From contig JAKEET010000154.1 of NCBI GenBank assembly GCA_022616435.1, forward strand, positions 23,704 to 87,703: a DNA stretch of 64,000 nt, written 5' to 3'. The DNA is from Gemmataceae bacterium (GTDB lineage: Bacteria > Planctomycetota > Planctomycetia > Gemmatales > Gemmataceae). The translations under genes were made by a program, and so were the position numbers. Of the stretch, positions 16,825-25,910 are shown in pieces; within the stretch, counting starts at the first letter, position 1, and the number at the start of each line of letters is the position of its first letter. The notes beneath the pieces were generated by a model. That model saw only the letters and a list, made by a program, of their open reading frames with translations. It was not told the origin of the DNA and ran no database searches.

Positions 16825-17267
16825 CGAGCAAATCGGCATCAGCGCGCCTTTGGGAGAAAGTCTGCCGCGCGATCGGCACGGCTGCCGTCGTCCGCCTAAG
16901 CAGTGTCGCCCCTGAGTTTGCACTATCGCGCCTTGCGCATCACTTCCATGCAGGTTCCCCGTTCCGTGAAGCAGGCGCGGTAGGCGCGACAGGCGCACAA
17001 GTCACGCAGACCGAACAAATTGCCCAGCCTGTCGGGGGTTTCTCTTGAATGTCACGCTGCCCGGCGACGATAAACCCCATGGATTTCGGGAGTGGCGGGT
17101 TTCCCGGCGACCGACCCGCCTCGTTGTTCGGCAAGGAACAGCATATCCCACAGCCCCAAGTTGCTTGCGGCCCAGTTGCCTTCTGGCGACCGGACGGCTT
17201 ATGATGAACCTGCGGGCCCCCAACCGTTCCCTCAAACGGCGGGCGCTCGCAGGGGAGAGAGACCCTG
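16825..17267. other. Gene-poor stretch before the FlgM-like gene
   Basis: 443 bases with no convincing gene. Open frames across it have no family features and show skewed composition. A weak stem, GCGGGT facing ACCCGC near 17097-17125, is the only structure seen. It may include the promoter of the small gene at 17268. Confidence 0.4.
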
Positions 17268-17549
17268 ATGCAGCACCAAGGTCCGAACGGCATGGGAGGG
17301 CCCCTGCGCGGGACTTCCGTGTGGTGGCACGGCCGCACCGACAAGTCCGAGCCGTGCGTGGCAGTGGCGATCGAGCCCGCACCGCCGGAATCCCAACCGC
17401 CGGACTCCCAACCCCCGGAATTGGCCGCGGGGATTCGCCTGGAGCTGGTGGAACGGGTCCGCCGCGAGATCGCGGCCGGCGACTACGATACGCCGGCGCG
17501 GTGGGAGGCCGCGCTCGACCGGCTTCTGGATCGATTGAACCGTGAGTGA
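17268..17549 (+). CDS. Small protein with FlgM-like C-terminus (putative anti-sigma factor)
   Basis: 93 residues from the ATG at 17268, which has GGGGAGAGAG about nine bases upstream. The N-terminal half is Pro-rich and likely disordered (PPESQPPDSQPPE). The C-terminal 40 residues (IRLELVERVRREIAAGDYD, then a helix with ALDRLLDRLN) follow the FlgM pattern of anti-sigma-28 factors, which fold on binding sigma. No flagellar gene is nearby. The function is inferred from that short pattern and from lying in a sigma-regulation cluster. Confidence 0.6.
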   Translation: MQHQGPNGMGGPLRGTSVWWHGRTDKSEPCVAVAIEPAPPESQPPDSQPPELAAGIRLELVERVRREIAAGDYDTPARWEAALDRLLDRLNRE

Positions 17550-17725
17550 CCACACGCGGCGACGAACCAGCGGCCCGGCGGCAACGTCGGGCCGCGATTG
17601 TTTCGCCGCCTTGTCGAGCGGCGGTGCCGGCGGGCTGCGGTTCGGGCGCGGCTGCGGTTTTCGATGCTCGACAGAGCGGCTAAGATACCATCGGTCCCCA
17701 CTCACAGCGCCGAGAGGAGTTGCCC

Positions 17726-18211
17726 GTGTTGCCGGCCGTCGCAGTGTCGCAGAGTCCGGAAGAGAAATTTCGCGAATACCTGATGAGCCGGCCGAAGCAG
17801 CAGCGCTTCACCGGCCAGCAGCGCGACATGGTGCGTTACATCTTCCAGAAGCACAATCACTTCGACGCGGACCAGCTGATCGACGAGATGAAGAAGGACG
17901 GCTACGACGTGAGCCGGGCCACGGTGTACCGCACGCTCAAGAAGCTGGTGGACGCGGGCCTGTTGCGGAAGCTCGACATCGGGCCGCGCAAGTACTTCGA
18001 GCACGACTACGGCTACCCGCAGCACGAGCACCTGTACTGCGTCATCTGCCACAAGATGATCGAGTTCCAGCACCCCGGCCTGGAAGGGATCATGCGCAAC
18101 GTCTGCCAGCAGCACAATTTCCTGGAGCAGGGCCACAGCTTCATCATCCGCGGCACCTGCGCGGAGTGCAACCGGGCCAAGATGACCAAACGGCGGCTGG
18201 ATTTGGTGTAG
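17726..18211 (+). CDS. Fur family metal-responsive repressor
   Basis: 161 residues from the GTG at 17726. AGGAG (17715-17719) lies six bases upstream, favouring it over the TTG at 17720. The winged helix contains RFTGQQRDMVRYIFQKHNHF and the recognition region VSRATVYRTLKKLVDAGLL. The dimerisation domain has QHEHLYCVICHKMIEF and a second CxxC in GTCAECNR, so four cysteines for structural zinc. Whether it senses iron, zinc or peroxide cannot be assigned. The next gene starts 12 bases downstream, so they may share a transcript. Confidence 0.92.
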   Translation: MLPAVAVSQSPEEKFREYLMSRPKQQRFTGQQRDMVRYIFQKHNHFDADQLIDEMKKDGYDVSRATVYRTLKKLVDAGLLRKLDIGPRKYFEHDYGYPQHEHLYCVICHKMIEFQHPGLEGIMRNVCQQHNFLEQGHSFIIRGTCAECNRAKMTKRRLDLV

Positions 18212-18223
18212 CATGGAGGCGGT

Positions 18224-18763
18224 ATGGCGATCGCGCCTAAGGGATTCGCGCTGCCCGCGTGGACCAATTCGCACTTGACATTGTTCCATGGGACCATCCA
18301 GCAATACGCCGCGCAGATTGTTCAAAAAGGCGTCCATGTCCAAGCTGGGAGGCGCTACACCGATTTCGGTCAAGGGTTTTACACAACCACGGTGGAACGG
18401 CAGGCCCGCGCCTGGGCCTGGCAGCTATCGCAAAGGCCGATCAACAAGAAACGTGGAGCAGGCGGTCATCCGGCGGTAATCGCGTTCGACGTTGACCGCG
18501 ACCTCCTGTCGAGGCTGGAATGTGTTTGGTTCGTCCGCGGGGCCTTTGATGCGGTTGATTATTGGAGGTTGGTCCATCACTGCCGGCGCGGACGAGCGGG
18601 TCACGCTCGTACGTCCGGCCAGATATGGTATGATGTTGCCATAGGTCCAGTGGCGGCATCTTGGAGGATGCGCCTGGCGCTACACGATTCGGATCAAGTG
18701 AGTATTCACACCTTCAACGGTGCGACGCTATTGGACAACGGCAATCCTCGGGTGATCCCATGA
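18224..18763 (+). CDS. DUF3990 protein, putative ADP-ribosyltransferase-like toxin
   Basis: 179 residues from an ATG preceded by GGAGG. The DUF3990 pattern is clear: LTLFHGTIQQYAAQIVQKGV (residues 18-37), DFGQGFYTTTVERQARAWAW (46-65) and the late YDVAIGPVAA. The HGT and GFYTT elements resemble ADP-ribosyltransferase folds, and DUF3990 genes often pair with a small gene in toxin-antitoxin-like units. Here the stop overlaps the ATG of an 87-residue gene. Toxin activity is inferred. It may be cotranscribed with fur. Confidence 0.75.
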   Translation: MAIAPKGFALPAWTNSHLTLFHGTIQQYAAQIVQKGVHVQAGRRYTDFGQGFYTTTVERQARAWAWQLSQRPINKKRGAGGHPAVIAFDVDRDLLSRLECVWFVRGAFDAVDYWRLVHHCRRGRAGHARTSGQIWYDVAIGPVAASWRMRLALHDSDQVSIHTFNGATLLDNGNPRVIP

Positions 18764-19023
18764 TTGGACAGTTGGAGAAAGACAGCTTTTGGCAGGTTGT
18801 TGAAGAATGTTTGGTTGAATTCCATCAACTTCCGCGGCCTGATGCCGATGCGCAACGCAACGATCTCCGCGCACACATCGAATCACCCCCCACGGGAATG
18901 TCCAGCGACGTCTTCTACCACTCGGAGCCATTTGACGTTGCGTGCGATATCGCCGGCCGGCACCTCGATCTTCGGCGCTTTCGCAAGCGGTATGATGCCA
19001 TCCTGAACCGCCATGGGTGGTAG
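18760..19023 (+). CDS. Small acidic partner of the DUF3990 gene, possible antitoxin
   Basis: 87 residues. Its ATG overlaps the DUF3990 stop (ATGA), so translation is probably coupled. It is predicted soluble and rather acidic, with helical segments (KDSFWQVVEECLVEFHQL and HLDLRRFRKRYDAILNRH). No known family recognised. Size, order and overlap fit an antitoxin or immunity partner, which is an inference from context. A longer frame starting at 18661 would lie inside the DUF3990 gene and is not favoured. Confidence 0.6.
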   Translation: MIGQLEKDSFWQVVEECLVEFHQLPRPDADAQRNDLRAHIESPPTGMSSDVFYHSEPFDVACDIAGRHLDLRRFRKRYDAILNRHGW

Positions 19024-19054
19024 GCGCTGGACTTGGGCGCCAACGGCTAGATCG

Positions 19055-20515
19055 CTAGATTCGCGCCGGCACCTCGAAACCCTTCCGATACTCCCGCGTC
19101 AGCAGCCGGTCCGCTTCCGAGTCGTTCACCAACCTCTCCGTGCGCGGATCGACGGTCAAACGCCGGCCGACGATCAGGTTGGTGCGGTCGAGCGGCACCA
19201 TGTTGGTGCGCAGGTGCTCTTCGGTGCGGGCCAGGGTTTCGTTGCTTTCGGGGTCCTCGCTGTAGACGCCCGGCCGCGGCTGGAACGGCGTCGGCCGGCC
19301 CAGGCGATAGCTGATGTTGGCCAAATGGCACAACGCGCTCGACAGGTGGCCTTCAAGGATGTCGGCCTTCAGGTCGTCGCGGCGCCGCGAGCGCACGGCG
19401 CGAATGAAGTTGCCGAAGTGATCGCCGCCGCCGGAGAAGCGGCGGATGACCTCGCCGTCGGGACGCATGGCCAAGGCCGTGCTGTACGACGTGAACACCA
19501 GGACGCCTTCGGTGCAATGGAAGACGTTGCCGACCGTGGCGCCGCGGTAGTTCGGCGTGGGCAGGCCGCGGACTTCGAAGATGAGCTTGGCTTCGCCGTA
19601 GTCGAAGCTGCAAATCTGGGTGTTGGCGGTCTCGCCGTCGTCGGTGTAGCCGAAGCGGCCGCCGGCGCTGATCGACGCGCGGGCAAGCTCGTTTTGGCCC
19701 AGGCCCCAGCGGGCCACGTCCATCTGATGGATGCCCTGGTTGCCGAGGTCGCCGTTGCCGTAGTCCCAGATCCAGTGCCAATCATAATGAAGGCGCTGGC
19801 GGGTCAACGGGCGACGCGGCGCCGGCCCGCACCAGATGTCGTAGTCGATCGTGTTCGGAATCGGCTGCGCGCCGGCCACCCGGCCAATCGAATTGCGGCG
19901 CTTGTAGCACAGGCCCCGCGCCACCTGGATGCGGCCCAGCTTGCCGCTCTTGAGGAATTCGATGGCGTCGATCGAGCCTTGCTGGCTGCGGATCTGCGTG
20001 CCGGTCTGGCAGATGCGGTTGTAGCGCCGGGCCGCTTCGACCATGCGGCGGCCTTCGGACACGTTGTGGCTGACCGGCTTCTCGACGTACACGTCCTTGC
20101 CGGCCTGCATCGCCCAGATCGCGGCCAGGGCGTGCCAGTGGTTCGGCGTGGCGATGCTGACGGCGTGAATGTTCCGATTGTCCATGATGCGCCGCAGGTC
20201 CTGGACCACCTCCGGCTCAAAGCCCTGCGCCCTGGCCGCCCTCTGCACGGCCGAGCCGACGACGGCGGTATCGACATCGCAAATATGGCTGACGACGCAG
20301 TTGTGCCGGCCCGCATAGCCGGAGACGTGGCTCTGTCCCTGGCCGCGGACGCCGATGCAGGCGATGTTGAGGCGCTCGTTGGCGTTGCCATTGTTCTCCT
20401 GCGCGGCAGCGGTCTGGGCGGCCTCGGCGGGCGTTGACTCGACCGCGGCGGCGGCCAGGATGGCGCCGAGCCCGGCGGAGGACTGCAGAAAATCACGGCG
20501 GGACAGGACGTTCAT
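19055..20515 (-). CDS. Tat-exported Gfo/Idh/MocA family oxidoreductase
   Basis: 486 residues from the ATG at 20515, with GGAG upstream. The twin-arginine signal SRRDFLQSS is followed by a hydrophobic stretch. The Rossmann NAD(P) motif appears as IACIGVRGQGQS, the conserved EKPVSHNVSEGRR matches the EKP motif, and YDIWCGPAPRRPL is usual in planctomycete members. Such proteins oxidise or isomerise sugars or act on glycosides. The substrate is unknown. A paralogue lies at 35096. It ends 31 bases from the convergent small gene at 18760. Confidence 0.92.
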   Translation of the reverse strand: MNVLSRRDFLQSSAGLGAILAAAAVESTPAEAAQTAAAQENNGNANERLNIACIGVRGQGQSHVSGYAGRHNCVVSHICDVDTAVVGSAVQRAARAQGFEPEVVQDLRRIMDNRNIHAVSIATPNHWHALAAIWAMQAGKDVYVEKPVSHNVSEGRRMVEAARRYNRICQTGTQIRSQQGSIDAIEFLKSGKLGRIQVARGLCYKRRNSIGRVAGAQPIPNTIDYDIWCGPAPRRPLTRQRLHYDWHWIWDYGNGDLGNQGIHQMDVARWGLGQNELARASISAGGRFGYTDDGETANTQICSFDYGEAKLIFEVRGLPTPNYRGATVGNVFHCTEGVLVFTSYSTALAMRPDGEVIRRFSGGGDHFGNFIRAVRSRRRDDLKADILEGHLSSALCHLANISYRLGRPTPFQPRPGVYSEDPESNETLARTEEHLRTNMVPLDRTNLIVGRRLTVDPRTERLVNDSEADRLLTREYRKGFEVPARI

Positions 20516-20600
20516 GCCACGGCTCCTTGGGTTGGGGTTGCCGTCCATTGTCGCGGGGAGCGGCGCCCCCGTCAATGCGCTGGTTTCGAGATTCGCACGC

Positions 20601-21587
20601 TCAATCGCCGCCGAGCATGCGTCCCAATCCGCCCAGCACCGAGCCTTCTTCCTTGCCGCCCGTCGAGGCGCCGACGATGCGTTCGGCCAGGCGCGAGAAC
20701 GGCAGGCTCTGCAGCCAGACGCGGCCCGGGCCGGTCAGCGTGGCCAGGAACAGGCCTTCGCCGCCGAAGAACATCGACTTGAGATTGCCGGCCCTCTGGA
20801 TGTCGTAGTCCACGTCCGGCGTGAACGCGACCAGGCAGCCGGTGTCCACGCGGAGGGTTTCGCCTTCTTCCAGATCGCGCTGGATGATGCAGCCGCAGGC
20901 GTGGACGAAGGCCATGCCGTCGCCTTCGAGCCGCTGCAGGATGAAGCCTTCGCCGCCGAACAGGCCGGCGCCCAGCTTCTTCTGGAAGGCGATGCCGATC
21001 TTGGTCCCCAGGGCGGCGCACAGGAAGGCGTCCTTCTGGCAGATCAGCTCGCCGCCCAGGTCCATCATGTTCATGGGGATGATCTTGCCGGGATACGGCG
21101 CCCCGAAGGCGACGCGGCGTTTGCCGTCGCCGTTGTTGGTGAAGTGCGTCATGAAGATCGATTCGCCGGTCAGCACGCGCTTGCCGGCGCCCCAGAGCTT
21201 CTTGAAGAATCCCTGATTGGGCTCCGAGCCGTCGCCCATCTTGGCCTCGAAGCCGATGCCGTCTTCCATGTACGTCATGGCGCCGGCCTCGGCGACAACC
21301 GTCTCGTCCGGGTCCAGCTCGACTTCGACGAGCTGCAGGTCGTCGCCAAAAATCTCGTAGTCGATCTCGTGGCACAGCTCCGGTTTCCGCCGGGCCAGCG
21401 GCGGCGGGCCGCCGCGCCTCGCGGCCGGCGCCTCGTCGGCGATGCGCTGGGGCGCTTCCAATTGCACCGCGGTGGGCGGCGGCACCGTGACCACCGCCTG
21501 GCAGGCCGGGCAGCGGACCTTCTTGCCGACAAGCTCCTCGCGGACCTGCAACGACTTGCCGCACTCGCAGGAAATGGTGAAGGGCAT
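20601..21587 (-). CDS. AIM24 family (TIGR00266) protein with N-terminal zinc ribbon
   Basis: 328 residues from the ATG at 21587. Residues 1-35 form a zinc-ribbon-like segment ([17 protein letters not shown]) frequent on planctomycete proteins. After a Pro/Arg linker comes an AIM24/TIGR00266 beta-rich domain (about 85-300) with repeats of the pattern FFGGEGLFL and [13 protein letters not shown]. Biochemical role unknown; relatives occur in mitochondria and many bacteria. It follows fabF on the same strand after about 80 bases, so it may be the tail of the lipid operon. Confidence 0.85.
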   Translation of the reverse strand: MPFTISCECGKSLQVREELVGKKVRCPACQAVVTVPPPTAVQLEAPQRIADEAPAARRGGPPPLARRKPELCHEIDYEIFGDDLQLVEVELDPDETVVAEAGAMTYMEDGIGFEAKMGDGSEPNQGFFKKLWGAGKRVLTGESIFMTHFTNNGDGKRRVAFGAPYPGKIIPMNMMDLGGELICQKDAFLCAALGTKIGIAFQKKLGAGLFGGEGFILQRLEGDGMAFVHACGCIIQRDLEEGETLRVDTGCLVAFTPDVDYDIQRAGNLKSMFFGGEGLFLATLTGPGRVWLQSLPFSRLAERIVGASTGGKEEGSVLGGLGRMLGGD

Positions 21588-21670
21588 GGATGTGCTCCGC
21601 GATGATCCTATTGTTTCTTGATCCTGGCGCCGACATCTGCGGGCAAGACGCCGATGGCGAAGCCTTGGGC

Positions 21671-22927
21671 TCACACCGCCCCGACCGCCAGGCACGCGTT
21701 GTGGCCGCCGAAGCCGAAGCTGTTGGAGATGGCGCGGCGGACGCGCTGCTGGCGGGCGACCTTGGGGACATAGTCGAGATCGCAGGCGGCGGTGGGATCG
21801 GCGGGGTTGATGTCGGGATTGTCGAGATTGATGGTCGGATGAATCACGCCGTGCTTGATGGTCAGCACCGTGGCGATCAGCTCGACGCCGCCGGAGGCGC
21901 CGAGCAAATGGCCGATCATGCTCTTGGTGCTGCTGACGGCCAGCTTGTAGGCGTGGCCGCCGAAGACGGCCTTGATGGCGCGGGTCTCGGCGGCGTCGCC
22001 CAGCTCGGTGCTGGTGCCGTGGGCGTTGATGTATTCGACGTCGCCGGGATTGAGACGCGCATCCTTGAGGGCGTTGGCCATGGCGCGGGCGGCGCCCTTG
22101 CCTTCGGGGTGCGGCGCGGTGATGTTGTAGCCGTCGGACGAGCAGCCTGCCCCGAGAAGCTCGCAGTAGATCGGCGCGCCGCGGCGCTTGGCGTGCTCGT
22201 ACTCTTCGATGATCACGACCCCCGCGCCTTCGGAGAGGACGAAGCCGTCGCGATCCCTGTCGAACGGCCGGCTGGCGGCCTGGGGATTGTCGTTGCGCAG
22301 CGACAGGGCGCGGGCGGAGATGAAGCCGCCCAGGCCCATGTTGACGATGGCGGCCTCGCTGCCGCCGGTGATCATCACGTCGGCCTCGTCGCGCTGCAGG
22401 CAGCGGAGCGCGTCGGCGACGGCGTTGGCGGCCGAGGCGCAGGCGGTGGAGACCGCGGTGCTGGGGCCGCACAGGCCGTAATGGATGGAGACGTTGCCGG
22501 CGGCGGCGTTGGGCATCATCTTGGGGATGACGAACGGGCTGATGCCGCGCGGACCGCCGCCCTTGAGGAACTTTTCGTGCTGCTCTTCGTACTCGGTGAG
22601 GCCGCCGATGCCGCTGCCGATGATGACGCCGGCGCGAAAGGGGTCGAGCTTGCTGAAGTCGATGCGGCAATCGTTCACGGCCTCGATGGCGGCGACCATG
22701 GCGAACTGCGCGAACCGATCCATGCGCCGCGCCGTCTTGGAATCAAAGTGCTTGTCGGCGTCCCATTTGACTTCGCCGCCGAATCTCACTTTGAAGGCGC
22801 TGGCGTCCAACTGCTCGATCAAGGTGATGCCGCTACGGCCGGCGAGCAGTGCTTCCCAGTAGGTTTTCGTGTCCGTTCCGAGCGGGCCGACGGTCCCGAG
22901 GCCCGTGACAACGACGCGCCGCGTCAT
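21671..22927 (-). CDS. fabF: 3-oxoacyl-[acyl-carrier-protein] synthase II
   Basis: 418 residues. It elongates acyl-ACP with malonyl-ACP in fatty acid synthesis. The catalytic triad is visible: Cys in [11 protein letters not shown] (about 165), His in [11 protein letters not shown] (about 306) and His in [11 protein letters not shown] (about 343). The N-terminus [15 protein letters not shown] is typical. Its ATG overlaps the acpP stop by four bases, so the two are translationally coupled. Confidence 0.97.
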   Translation of the reverse strand: MTRRVVVTGLGTVGPLGTDTKTYWEALLAGRSGITLIEQLDASAFKVRFGGEVKWDADKHFDSKTARRMDRFAQFAMVAAIEAVNDCRIDFSKLDPFRAGVIIGSGIGGLTEYEEQHEKFLKGGGPRGISPFVIPKMMPNAAAGNVSIHYGLCGPSTAVSTACASAANAVADALRCLQRDEADVMITGGSEAAIVNMGLGGFISARALSLRNDNPQAASRPFDRDRDGFVLSEGAGVVIIEEYEHAKRRGAPIYCELLGAGCSSDGYNITAPHPEGKGAARAMANALKDARLNPGDVEYINAHGTSTELGDAAETRAIKAVFGGHAYKLAVSSTKSMIGHLLGASGGVELIATVLTIKHGVIHPTINLDNPDINPADPTAACDLDYVPKVARQQRVRRAISNSFGFGGHNACLAVGAV

Positions 22928-23175
22928 TTCTTCTCCAGCTCCTTCATGATGTAATCAATCGCTTCGCCCACGGTCTTGATCTTCTCGGCTTCCTCGTCGG
23001 GGATGGTGATTTCGAATTCTTCTTCGAGTTCCATCACCAGCTCGACGATGTCGAGGGAGTCGGCGCCGATGTCCTCGGTGAAGGAGGTGCTGTCCGTCAC
23101 TTGTTCCTTGTTGACGCCCAGATTATCGCAGACGATCTGGATCACCTTTTCCTTGATCTCATCACGACTCTTCAC
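22924..23175 (-). CDS. acpP: Acyl carrier protein
   Basis: 83 residues, acidic, with the phosphopantetheine serine in [12 protein letters not shown]. The start is a GTG with GGGAGGA about seven bases upstream. It carries growing acyl chains for FabD, FabF and PlsX, all encoded nearby. It is coupled to fabF by an ATGA overlap. A 313-base gap with tandem repeats separates it from fabD. Confidence 0.97.
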   Translation of the reverse strand: MKSRDEIKEKVIQIVCDNLGVNKEQVTDSTSFTEDIGADSLDIVELVMELEEEFEITIPDEEAEKIKTVGEAIDYIMKELEKK

Positions 23176-23488
23176 GACGGATCCTCCCTTGGAGACGGTT
23201 GGCCAACGCCTTGCCTGTCAACGCTTTGCCTGTCAACGCCCTGCCTGTCGACGACAAAGGAATTGCCCGGCACGGGTCCCCGGCAACGGCCTCTGAGCGG
23301 AACGGGAACTGCCCATGGAATCAAGACTTATGTACCACAACCGGCCGGACCGCGGCAAGGCGGAATCCCCCAGCCTGCCGGCTCTCGGCCATGAAGAGAC
23401 ACAATAGTGGGAATAGGGGGTCATGAAAAGAGGCGCTCACAAGAATGGGGGACCCACGCACCTTTCATTCTATCAAGAAAGCCGGACG
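23176..23488. other. Spacer between fabD and acpP
   Basis: 313 bases with no gene. It holds three 15-base tandem units (23206-23250) and otherwise unstructured sequence. The acpP ribosome-binding site lies at its left edge. A typical fabG would be expected in this gap in other bacteria and is absent. Confidence 0.5.
23206..23250. repeat. Three 15-bp tandem repeats upstream of acpP
   Basis: ACGCCTTGCCTGTCA, ACGCTTTGCCTGTCA and ACGCCCTGCCTGTCG follow each other directly, 30 to 75 bases upstream of the acpP start on the minus strand. They differ at one or two positions. They could be replication slippage or a repeated regulator site. Confidence 0.8.
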
Positions 23489-24394
23489 CTAGGCGGCCAC
23501 ATTCTCGCAGGCGATCTTCCGATCCACGCGCTTCAACAACCCGGCCAGGACCCGCCCCGGGCCGATCTCATAGAACTGCGTCACGCCCGCTTGCAGCAGG
23601 TTCCGCATCGTCTGCTCCCAGAGCACCGGCTGCAGCACTTGCCGCACCAGCAGGCCGCGAATCTCCTCCGGATCGGTGTGCGGCCGGGCGTCGACGTTCG
23701 ACCACACCGCGAGCCGCGGCGCCTGCATGCGGCACTGGGCAAGCGCGGCGGCAAGTGTTTCGTCGGCGGGTTTCATGATCTCCGTGTGAAAGGCGCCCGC
23801 GACCGCGAGGCGGATCGTCTTCATGGCGCCCGCTGCCGGCGCGAGCCGCTCCACTTCGTCGCAACCCGCCCTTGTTCCGGACACGACGATGTTGTTCGGG
23901 CACAGCAGATTGGCGACCCGCACCATGCCGCCGGCGCTCGCCTTCGCGCACAGCGCCTCGACCTGATCCGGCGTCAGCCCGAGCACGCTCACCATGGCGC
24001 TGGGGGTCGCGTCGGCGGCCGCCTGCATCGCCTGGCCGCGCTGATGCACCAGCCGCAGGCCGTCCGCAAAGCTCAGGGCGCCGGCGAAGGCCAGCGCGGT
24101 GTATTCCCCCAGGCTCAGCCCGGCCGCGGCGACGACCTCCGCCTCGACCGCCGGCTTGGCGCGCAGGCTCTCCAGCGCCGCCAGGCTGGCGACGTAGATC
24201 GCCGGCTGGCTGATCACCGTGCTGTTGAGCTTGTCGGCGGGGCCGTTGACGCAGACATCGAGCAGGTCGTAGCCGAGGATCTGGGCGGCGTCATCGAACA
24301 AGCGGCGGGCCGCCGGCAGAGCGGCGCACAGATCCCTGGCCATGCCGACCGTTTGCGCGCCCTGGCCGGGGAAGAGGAAAGCAGTTTGCGGCAT
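23489..24394 (-). CDS. fabD: Malonyl-CoA:ACP transacylase
   Basis: 301 residues from the ATG of MPQTAFLFPGQGAQTVG. The open frame extends to 24466 through a palindrome, which is not coding. The catalytic serine is in GLSLGEYTALAFAGAL (about 94) and the catalytic His in VAGAFHTEIM (about 200). It loads malonyl groups on ACP. Same-strand neighbours are rpmF and plsX upstream and acpP and fabF downstream. Confidence 0.96.
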   Translation of the reverse strand: MPQTAFLFPGQGAQTVGMARDLCAALPAARRLFDDAAQILGYDLLDVCVNGPADKLNSTVISQPAIYVASLAALESLRAKPAVEAEVVAAAGLSLGEYTALAFAGALSFADGLRLVHQRGQAMQAAADATPSAMVSVLGLTPDQVEALCAKASAGGMVRVANLLCPNNIVVSGTRAGCDEVERLAPAAGAMKTIRLAVAGAFHTEIMKPADETLAAALAQCRMQAPRLAVWSNVDARPHTDPEEIRGLLVRQVLQPVLWEQTMRNLLQAGVTQFYEIGPGRVLAGLLKRVDRKIACENVAA

Positions 24395-24413
24395 GGGGAA
24401 CAACCTTGTTGAG

Positions 24414-24434
24414 CCCCGGTTCGAAGAACCGGGG
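24414..24434. repeat. CCCCGGTTC/GAACCGGGG palindrome between plsX and fabD
   Basis: CCCCGGTTC and GAACCGGGG face each other around GAA. The same stem type recurs at 26643-26736, and a variant at 29367-29449. It lies in the 121-base gap between plsX and fabD. Confidence 0.8.
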
Positions 24435-24515
24435 CGGACCTGTCCTTGGTGAATGGAATGCGTCACCCGTGTTTGCGGGACGCCCCGGCGGGACGGCCCG
24501 GCGGGGCGGCCCGAA

Positions 24516-25538
24516 TCACTCCTCGCTCGCCATCGTCGGGTTCGAGGCGATGTCGTTGACGATCAGCTCGTTGAGCTTGGCTTCGATGTACTTGGCGGCG
24601 ACGCCGAGCGCGTTGCCGATGGCGCGTTCGCCCGAGCTGCCGTGGCAGATGATGCAGATGCCGTCGATGCCCAAGAGGGGCGCCCCGCCGGTTTCGTGGT
24701 AGTCGTAGCGCTTGATCAAGTTCTGCAAGGCGAGCTGGCCGAGCGGTTTTTCGTTTTGCAGGGTCGCCATCAGCTCCTTGCCGGTCATCTTCATCACGAA
24801 CTCGAAGACTCCTTCGGAAAGCTTCAGCACCACGTTGCCGACGAAGCCGTCGGTCACGATGACGTCGCACACCCCCTTGTTGATGTCGCGGCCCTCGACG
24901 TTGCCGACGAAGTCGCCGCGGTGCTGGCTGTGGTTGAACAGCGCGTGCGTCTCCTTGGCGAGGTCGTGCCCCTTCGCTTCCTCGGAACCGATGTTGAGCA
25001 GGCCGATCTTGGGCTGATCGCACTTGAGGATGTACTTGGCGAAGATCGAGCCCATGATGCCGTACTGAAACAAATGCTCGGCCTTGGGATTGACGTTGGC
25101 GCCCACGTCGAGCAGCACGCACGGGCCCTTGAGCGTCGGCAAGATGGCGGCGATGCCGGGACGGCGCACGTTCTTGAGAAACAGCTTCAGGCGAAAGCCG
25201 CCGGCGACCATGGCGCCGGTGTTCCCGGCGGACACGATGGCCTCCACCTTGTGCTCGGCCAGCAGCTGCCAGCAACGGCTGATGGAATTGTCGGGCTTCT
25301 TTCGCAGGGCGACGACCGGCGATTCCTCCATGCCCACGACCTGGGTGCAATGAAAGATTTCGAGCCGGTCGCGGGCCTGGGCGCCGGCGGGAGCGCCGGC
25401 CAGGAGCGGCTCCACCTTGGTCTGGTCGCCGACCAGGACGATGCGCAGCTCGGAATGCGCTTGCACGGCGTTGACGGCGCCGGCGACAATCGGACCGGGA
25501 GCGAGGTCGCCGCCCATGGCGTCCAGCGCGATCCGCAT
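24516..25538 (-). CDS. plsX: Phosphate acyltransferase PlsX
   Basis: 340 residues. It makes acyl-phosphate from acyl-ACP for phospholipid synthesis. The N-terminal IALDAMGGDLAPGPIVAGAV is the family signature, and AGNTGAMVAGGF (about 100) and ADGFVGNV-like TDGFVGNVVLKLSEG (about 225) are conserved. It starts three bases after the rpmF stop, the widespread rpmF-plsX pairing. A C-terminal Thr/Asn-rich tail follows the conserved fold. Confidence 0.96.
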   Translation of the reverse strand: MRIALDAMGGDLAPGPIVAGAVNAVQAHSELRIVLVGDQTKVEPLLAGAPAGAQARDRLEIFHCTQVVGMEESPVVALRKKPDNSISRCWQLLAEHKVEAIVSAGNTGAMVAGGFRLKLFLKNVRRPGIAAILPTLKGPCVLLDVGANVNPKAEHLFQYGIMGSIFAKYILKCDQPKIGLLNIGSEEAKGHDLAKETHALFNHSQHRGDFVGNVEGRDINKGVCDVIVTDGFVGNVVLKLSEGVFEFVMKMTGKELMATLQNEKPLGQLALQNLIKRYDYHETGGAPLLGIDGICIICHGSSGERAIGNALGVAAKYIEAKLNELIVNDIASNPTMASEE

Positions 25539-25541
25539 GGG

Positions 25542-25730
25542 TTACTTCTCCTCTTCGGCCGGCGCCACCACTTCGCGGCCCTGGTAATAGCCGCACTCGG
25601 TGCACAGGCGATGCGGCAGCACCGGCTGCTTGCATTGCGGGCAGTACTGCACTTGCACGGGCTTGATGTGCAGATGGCTGCGCCTCTTGCCCTGGCGGGC
25701 GTGGGAAGTTCGTCGCTTGGGAACGGCCAT
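25542..25730 (-). CDS. rpmF: 50S ribosomal protein L32
   Basis: 62 residues from the ATG of MAVPKRRTSHARQGKRRSH, the normal L32 start. The frame extends ten codons further upstream without support. Four cysteines in CPQCKQ and CTECGYY form a zinc site. It heads the rpmF-plsX-fabD-acpP-fabF series. A Glu-rich tail (VVAPAEEEK) is slightly longer than usual. Confidence 0.95.
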   Translation of the reverse strand: MAVPKRRTSHARQGKRRSHLHIKPVQVQYCPQCKQPVLPHRLCTECGYYQGREVVAPAEEEK

Positions 25731-25855
25731 CGGTTCACTCGCTTGAAGGATCGGCGTCAAGGAACGTCTATTCTCAGGCCCGCCCGCAGCTTCGTCAACG
25801 AAACCGCGTGGCCTTGGTGGCCCCGACCACCGCAGTCATTCTATAAATAAGTTGG

Positions 25856-25888
25856 ATGTAGGTCCCGCCCGGCAGGCGGGACCTACAT
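25856..25888. repeat. Perfect palindrome ATGTAGGTCCCGCC...GGCGGGACCTACAT
   Basis: Arms of about 15 bases around a three-base loop lie between the divergent rpmF and HIT genes. The right arm ends just upstream of possible early starts of the HIT gene. Confidence 0.83.
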
Positions 25889-25910
25889 GTCGATCCACGG
25901 GATGTCGATC

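Noticed and set aside
16825..17267. Protein gene at 17045-17545
   Set aside because: It overlaps the better-supported FlgM-like gene in another frame and has Arg/Pro-rich shadow composition.
23206..23250. Small coding repeat peptide
   Set aside because: The 15-bp units lie in the promoter-side spacer of acpP and no start with a ribosome-binding site leads into them.
24395..24466. N-terminal extension of fabD
   Set aside because: Encoded by the CCCCGG palindrome; family proteins start at MPQTAFLFPGQG.
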